Origin: Straminergon stramineum | Lineage: Eukaryota; Streptophyta; Bryopsida; Hypnales; Calliergonaceae | NCBI GenBank assembly: GCA_963920665.1 | Contig: OY987266.1 | Coordinates: 18,171,001-18,235,000 of the forward strand | Direction of reading: 5' to 3' | DNA: 64,000 nt | In this document: positions 58,090 to 64,000 of the stretch, one piece after another | How positions within the stretch are numbered: the first letter of the stretch is position 1 | Layout of the letters: each line of letters starts with the position of its first letter | The notes under the pieces: model-generated | What the model was told of the DNA's origin: nothing | Databases searched by the model: none | The model's input: only the letters and a program-made list of their open reading frames with translations | Translations under genes and position numbers: made by a program

Positions 58090-58500
58090 AAGGTCTATTA
58101 CCAACAATTATCAACCTCCACTTTTAAGTTGCAAGGGAGTACAGAGTGGATGGACCGAACTTTTGGAGATAATATGGGCTCTAATTAGTTGGAGTCCATC
58201 TTTGAAATTAAAATACCGTAACCTACTAACTCTTGTTGAAATTGCTCAGTGTCAATCTGTGAGCACCACGATATGTGAAAGGGCATTTTCAATGTAGAAT
58301 AACATCAAGCAAAAACTTTGAAATCGTGTGGCAACATCCAATTTGGACAATGTCATGCAATTGGCCTTGGAAGGACCTAACAAAGACTATGACAACATTA
58401 TAGAAGGGGCTATTGTCTCGTGAAAGAATTCCTCTAAGTTTCACCATTTATATGAGAATCTTGAGAGTTATCTTACAAGAGTAGAAGAAGAAATATTTGA
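58090..58500 (+). pseudogene. hAT transposase C-terminal remnant
   Basis: One frame reads LVEIAQCQSVSTTICERAFS, a stop, NNIKQKL, a stop, NRVATSNLDNVMQLALEGP, then a stop before KNSSKFHHLYEN. This is the hAT dimerisation region (pattern CERxFSxxNxIKxxxRNR...L..L), as in the ZNF862-like branch. At least three in-frame stops make it non-functional. It could have shared a transposition system with the hAT-like MITEs in this window. Confidence 0.75.
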
Positions 58501-59675
58501 AGAACGTGAGATTGGTACTTCCTAAACTCTTTTGATTTCATGCAACCTTTTTATAACCATCTTCAACTCTATATTTCATGGGTTGGGAGGATCCTTGGCC
58601 TTCAAGTGGTGAAGGGCTTTGCTAGGTTCAATTCCTACTAAGGATGCAATATTAATTAGTACTTTCATTTTTAAATTGTTTTTCTATATTTGATACAAAT
58701 TTTGCAATTTAGCCGGTGCCAATTTCAATTTGGAGGAAATTTGTTGGTGCGAAATTGAAATTGGAGGAAATAAACCAGTACATTTTGTGATTCAAAGGAT
58801 GTAACCGGTGGCCATTGAAAAAAACCCAGTTCATTTTCGTGGAAGGAGGAAATCAACTGGAGGACCTCAAAAAATTTCTTGAACACTGCTATAAATGAAA
58901 GAAAACTAATACAAGAATTTTAGAGAGTATGAATGGATGATATTGCACATTGTCAAGACCATAGATAGTGGTGTTTGCAAGTGCAAGAAAGAAGGTACAT
59001 TGTTTGAATTTAGAAGATGTAGAATGCAAATAGAAGGTATCTACATCTAAAATCAACCTCTACATACTCTTGCCTAAAATGCACTCCCACAATTCATGAG
59101 AGTCTACAATTGATTTTAGCAATACCTATTTTTAGCACTTTGAAAATTCATATTCTATTCATACAATGTCCAAAAAATGCATTCTAAAAGAATCCAAAAT
59201 CCTTTTTTAATTACCAAAATGACCACACAATTAGTTTTCCAATAGAATAATGAAAACTATGATGGATTGTTTATTCGGACACTTTAGGGTGTAGTTAAAG
59301 TAAACCTGCCTATGATAGGCAATTTGAGTGTTTTGCCTTGTTACAATTAGCAAAAAAATTCAAAGTTTTTTCCATACAAAGACAACTATGAGAAAAAAAA
59401 AGAAATTGAAATTTTATTTTTTTGACAAAGTATGAATTTCTTATGAATTTTTGAAGTGTGATTACCAATTGGCCCTAAAGAGTTTGTAGACTATCCCCAA
59501 ACCAGCAAAAAGTGTATGCATGATGGCCATCCTACCACCTAAAACAGTCATAATATTTCCTAACATGGGTACATTATTTCCTAACATGATCACAACATGA
59601 TGAATTAAAATGATGAACATCACTTGCTTCGATGAATTTACGTTGAAAAGCTAGAAGTTCCTAAAATAGGCACTA
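58501..59675. other. Intergenic sequence with a decayed AGGTA MITE
   Basis: 59295-59640 matches the left part of 2552-3524 ('gtaaacctgcctatgataggc', 'cctaacatg'), but its right end is replaced by another element. 58965-59040 shares sequence with 6590-6660. Confidence 0.4.
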
Positions 59676-59993
59676 AGGTAGGAGGTTCTAAAAGCACACA
59701 GGCTCTAAAATCGCCCACCTCTATAAATGTACACTATTTGAACATGCTATATTTTCATTGAACTAGTGATGTACAAATAGTGTACATTTGAGGACGTGGG
59801 CAATATTAGAGCCCTATGCCATTTCAACTTCAAAATTAACTCTACAAAACTCCAAAAATTATGAAACAACTTGGATTAGATGCCAATTCCATTTGTCTTT
59901 GAAGGAAATTTTACTGAAAAATATTTCAAGAAGTTTTACTTCCCCAAATTTTGGTTTTAGCTCTTCGATGAGCGCTTTATAGACCTCCTACCT
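59676..59993. mobile_element. TA-flanked MITE M3 (AGGTAGGAGGT ends)
   Basis: The ends AGGTAGGAGGTTCTAAAAGC and (inverse) AGGTAGGAGGTCTATAAAGC are flanked by TA; 318 bp. An inner inverted repeat, aatgtacactattt and aaatagtgtacatt, lies at about 59737-59786. Confidence 0.7.
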
Positions 59994-60232
59994 TAACCCT
60001 TAAAGGAGGTTGGCCTTGAGAATATTGGCACTACATAGATTGTATTTTCAGGTCACTTAGTATATAAGGTATGATTTCGGACTCTATACAACAACTCTTG
60101 GAGCCAAAAAAAATTTCATGTGCTCCCTGCCAAGGCTAGTGTAGTGTGGCAAAATGTTTGGACATACTCAGACAACCAAAAATTTGTGAAAAATGTATAC
60201 ATGGATGGGGATTAGGTGGGATCTTTTGTAGT

Positions 60233-61361
60233 TGTCGCGCCCCTTAATGACACTTACCACCTTAAGTTCCCTTGCAATGCTTCTCAAGCACTTGATACTT
60301 TAGTGGCACGAAGGGTCACGCTCTTCTAACATTGCACATGCCACACACATCCAATGTTAGTCCCCACTTTCAACTCTTTGTGCTAAGTCCCAGTCACCGG
60401 GACTACTAGCACACACACACACATCCATTATGACACCGGGGCATGTTACTAGGTAACATGGGGTGGAACGTCCATCTTATCGTGCAAGGACCCATGGTGG
60501 CACTACTCACCATGGTCCTAATCGCCCTTGAGTGTAACCCCAACTCCATACTAGGCTCATTGTATATTTGCTACTTTCCACTTCATCACTAATCGGGACT
60601 CACCATTCGGGACACCTCACATAGCCTAGCAAGGAGTGGGACTCCACCCAACCGGTGCCACAGGACACACCCAAGTGTCCCATGGTGCCTTGGAGTGGTG
60701 GTGACCCCACACCACGAACCTTGAGTCAACGGGACTCACCAAGGCTCCAAGAGGGAGTGAGGAGGGAGACCAACCCCTCCTATAGTACTTTCTGTGGGAT
60801 TCGGCAAACCCCCCCCTAGTATGTCAAGGGGGACTCCCAAACACCCTTTGGTTTTGGAAGACCACCCCGTTTCTCCCGATTTGCGCTAGTTTGGGACTCC
60901 TGAACTTTCACCCGGCATAACTTTGCGGTACGGGATCCAAATTGCACATGCGACCTCATTTTCGACATTTACGCGACGCGAAGATGCCGATGGACTACTC
61001 ACTTGCTCCATTCGGACAAGTACTCGCAAAGTTATCGCCCTCCAAAGATTCGGGACACTCCCGACGCGACCAGGGCACTCCCGGCGCGATCGAGACACCC
61101 CCAACTTTGAACGCCCATAACTTTTGACTCGCAAGTTCAAATCACGCGTTCTTTGGATGGCTAGAAGTGTCTTCTCAAGACCTTTCCAAGCATGTATCAC
61201 ATGCCTCCAAATTCATCCGGATCAGAGCGCTACATTGCTCTGATCGCTCGGGACTCCTAGTCCTCCTCACCTCATCTCTTGCAAGGCTTCGGGAGTCACC
61301 CCCACTGTCCCCCTTGCTCACCAAGGTGGCATGGGCATGTCTTGTGATGAGGGTCATGACA
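60233..61361 (-). mobile_element. 3' LTR of a truncated LTR retrotransposon
   Basis: A full-length LTR (1129 bp) of the same family as 31084-32193. Immediately to its right is ctcacccccacc (61362-61373), which on the minus strand is the purine tract ggtgggggtgag ending at the TGTCATGACC start of the LTR. It is therefore the 3' LTR of an element whose internal part begins at 61362. The 5 bases left of it (GTAGT) have no partner nearby, as expected when the other LTR is missing. Confidence 0.8.
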
Positions 61362-61560
61362 CTCACCCCCACCAAATAGCGTTGATGCCCTCATCGACAT
61401 TACTTCATGCCGGTAGTGTTAAGTTTCTAAGGTAGCCCACCTCCTTAACACTTGCATTGTGTTCTCGAATAGCTAGCCCCACAATGCACCAAGTCCCCTT
61501 ACTTGGTCTAAATGGCTAAGTCCTCAAAGGTGTCATTAGATAGGTCTTAGATCCAAGCAG
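61362..61560 (-). mobile_element. Remaining internal end of the LTR element, with polypurine tract
   Basis: About 200 bp of non-repetitive sequence between the purine tract and the satellite block. No gag or pol frame is present; the element breaks at about 61560. Confidence 0.55.
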
Positions 61561-61563
61561 GGT

Positions 61564-63350
61564 TGACAGGGCGTCCTGACGCAGCCGCTAGCGTTCGGAC
61601 GTCTGGTGTCCGCGTCCGCGACCCCCCCGGACGTCCTGTGACATTCGAAAAATTTGATTTTTACCCTGGGGTAATTTCCCGTCTGCGACCCCGTCCACAC
61701 CATCGTCCGCGACTTCTGCAGCCCGTCCGCCCGTCCGCGACCCTGTCCGCCATCCTGTCCGCCCATCTGCGACCCCGTCCGCCATCCTGTCCGCCCGTCT
61801 GTTCACTATGTAGTCACAACAACTTTCACTTGCAATTTCTGAATTCATTTTTTAGAATTTTGGAGCATGTAATATACCATTGGAAAGGTCTTGGAAATAC
61901 CTTTCCATTGGTATATCACACGCCCCAAAAATAAAAAATCTCTAAACAGAAATGTCAAAAGAAGTTTGTTACTTCAAAACATGGGCGTCCGCCTTGGTGT
62001 CCACCCGTCTGCCAAGCGGACGAGCGGACGGGCGATCAGCTGGGCGGACACTCACTATGTAGTCGCAACAACTTTCACTTGCAATTTTTGAATTCGTTTT
62101 TTAGAATTTTGGGGTGTGTAATATACTGTTGGAAAGGTCTTGGAAATACCTTTCCAATGGTATATCACACGCCCGAAAAATAAAAATCTCTAAACGGAAA
62201 TGTCAAAAGAAGTTTGTTACTTCAAAACATGGGTGTCCACCTTGGTGTCCACCCGTCCGCCTAGCCGTCCGTCCTCCCGTCCGCCCCCTCCCCGTCCGCC
62301 AAGTGGATGGGTGGACGCTCACTATGTAGTTGCAACAACTTTCACTTGCAATTTCTGAATTCGTTTTTTAGAATTTTGGAGCGTGTAATATACCATTGGA
62401 AAGGTCTTGGAAATACCTTTCCAATGGTATATCACACGCCCCAAAAATAAAAAATCTCTAAACGGAAATGTCAAAAGAAGTTTGTTACTTCAAAACATGG
62501 GCGTCCGCCTTGGTGTCCACCCGTCCGCCTAGCCGGCTGTCCGCTCGTCCGCCAAGCGGACGGGCGGACGCTCACTATGTAGTCGCAGCAACTTTCACTT
62601 GCAATTTTTGAATTCGTTTTTTAGAATTTTGGAGTGTGTAATATACCGTTGGAAAGGTCTTGGAAATACCTTTCCAATGGTATATCACACGCCTCCAAAC
62701 ACCAAAATCTCAAATCGGAAATGCCAAAAGAAGTTTGGTGCTTCACAAAATGAGCGTCCGCCTTACTGTTCGCCTTCTTGTTCGCTAGGCGGACGGGCGG
62801 ATGGGCGGATAGGCGGATGGGCGAACAAGCGGATGGGCGGACAGGCGGACGGGGAGGAAGGCGAGAGGGAGAGGCAGGTGCAAGGGACTAAGGGTTTTCA
62901 ATTTGGAGGAGGTTGGCCCAAGGCGGATGGGTGGACAAGCGGACGAGCGGACATGCGGACGGGGAGGAAGGCGAGAGGGAAAGGCAGGCGCAAGGGACCA
63001 AGGGTTTTCAATTTGGAGGAGGTCGGCCCAAGGCGGACGGGCGGACGAGCGGACAAGTAGACAAGCGGATGGGCGGACGGGCAGACAAGCAAACGAGCGG
63101 ATAGGCGGACAGGGAGGAAGGCGGGAGGGAGAGGCGGGCGCAAGGGGCCAAGAGTTTTCAATTTGGAGGAGGTTGGCCCAAGGCAGACATGCGGACAAGC
63201 GGACGGGGAGGAAAGCAGGAGCGAGAGTGAAGTGTTTTCAATTTGGTGGAGGTCGGCCCACGGCGGACGGGCGGACAAGGGAGAGGGTGAGAGGGAGAGG
63301 TGTTTTTAACTTTGTAGAGGTAGGCGGATGAGCGGACGGGTAGAGCATGC
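61564..63350. repeat. GC-rich satellite block built on GTCCGCCC / GGGCGGAC
   Basis: Three parts. (1) 61564-61803: runs of gtccgcc, cgtccgcgacc. (2) Four tandem units starting at cactatgtag (61804, 62053, 62320, 62573; spacings 249, 267 and 253 bp). Each has a hairpin, taccattggaaaggt with its inverse around a 9-base loop, and a block of gtccgcc repeats. (3) 62790-63350: ggcggacg-type runs with a second unit, gttttcaatttggagg (62893, 63003, 63154, 63233). Part 1 and the gtccgcc blocks are pyrimidine-rich on +, part 3 purine-rich. The long overlapping open frames on both strands come from the repeat, not from genes. Confidence 0.85.
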
Positions 63351-64000
63351 AATGCATGGTGAATGAAGAAAGCTATAGAAATTATGTCTTTAATATGTTA
63401 TATAGTGAGGCACTAAATCAATACAACCATGAAAAGTGTCACTAAATAGCCTCTTCTTTAGAAAATCATTTGATTTGTAAAAAAAGAATGCAAATGGATG
63501 TGTAATTAAAAAGAATTTAGTTTTACATTGGTGGTTTTTTACAAGTTTGTCATATCAACAATACTTTTTGGCTAATAGCAAAAAATATTCAAAGTCAAAA
63601 TTGTAACAATTTAATTGGTTTCAATTTCTAATTGATTTCTATGCCTTTGAAGGAAAGTAATTAATTCCTAAAGTCTCAAAGGCCCTACACTCTTATAGAG
63701 GACTCTTATGAAATATGATTTCAATGAAATGATTTATTTTTGAATTTTTATCCAAGATTCTTCGCTTATTAGCTAGATTCTTCAATAGAAAATATTATAA
63801 AATTAAAATCGTTAGTACCAAAATTTAAAGTGAAGAAAATGAAAAGCCCAAGAATCAAGTATAGCAAGACAAAAGAAAAGATTTTTTTTCTTACTTTAAA
63901 TACAAATATCATGCAATGTATGCACTTAATGTTATCAAGATGATAACATTATTTCCATACATTTTTATACTAATCTAGTACAAATTCCTATGGTTGGATA
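63351..64000. other. AT-rich intergenic sequence to the window end
   Basis: No coding pattern or recognised repeat. Confidence 0.35.

Noticed and set aside
62599..63352. Long overlapping open frames on both strands (126-153 codons)
   Set aside because: They are read-through of a GC-rich tandem repeat; both strands are open because the repeat lacks stops, and the peptides are low-complexity.

Overview
This is a stretch of a large, transposon-rich nuclear plant genome. It is AT-rich, has long non-coding intervals, spliceosomal GT..AG introns, plant-type MITEs (Stowaway, hAT, CACTA-like), solo LTRs and a tRNA-derived SINE. The only clear host gene contains an ACR-type ACT-domain series, a family described in land plants. 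The lineage cannot be fixed from the sequence alone; a bryophyte, fern, lycophyte or gymnosperm would all fit the TE load. Nothing bacterial, no CRISPR array and no functional rRNA or tRNA gene was seen.

The main content is one gene family in three copies. Copy A (13888-17667, + strand) can be spliced into an intact six-exon, 737-codon reading frame. It has an N-terminal TKL/Raf-like protein kinase domain, followed directly by a complete ACR-like region with four degenerate ACT modules. Every exon phase closes and all introns are GT..AG. I know plant ACT-kinases (STY8/17/46 type, ACT before kinase) and plant ACR proteins (four ACTs, no kinase), but not this arrangement. It is the best candidate in the window for something undescribed.

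About 26 kb downstream lie copies B and C, head to head. B (43904-45300, - strand) keeps only exons 4-6, all open. C (45345-48994, + strand) has all six exons, but carries a nonsense codon in the kinase, a 1-nt frameshift in ACT3 and a 277-bp hAT-type MITE at its last codons. Intron 3 of B runs almost directly into the start codon region of C, so C has lost the promoter and leader that A has.

The rest is repeat sequence. About a dozen unrelated-looking segments of roughly 0.4-1.6 kb are bounded by TTAACCCC...GGGGTTAA, the end structure of piggyBac-type elements (TTAA target, CCC/GGG termini). There are two solo LTRs with perfect 5-bp target duplications, a third LTR with an adjacent polypurine tract, and a fourth cut by the window start. 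There are also two Tc1-like transposase remnants, one hAT transposase remnant, a family of TA-flanked MITEs ending AGGTA..., a CACTA-like element carrying nested insertions, a long hairpin, a poly(A) retroposed fragment with a 16-bp target duplication, and a GC-rich satellite block (61564-63350) whose strand asymmetry flips midway.

Only copy A looks functional. Inferred role: an ACT-regulated, possibly amino-acid-sensing, protein kinase. B and C look like decaying duplicates.
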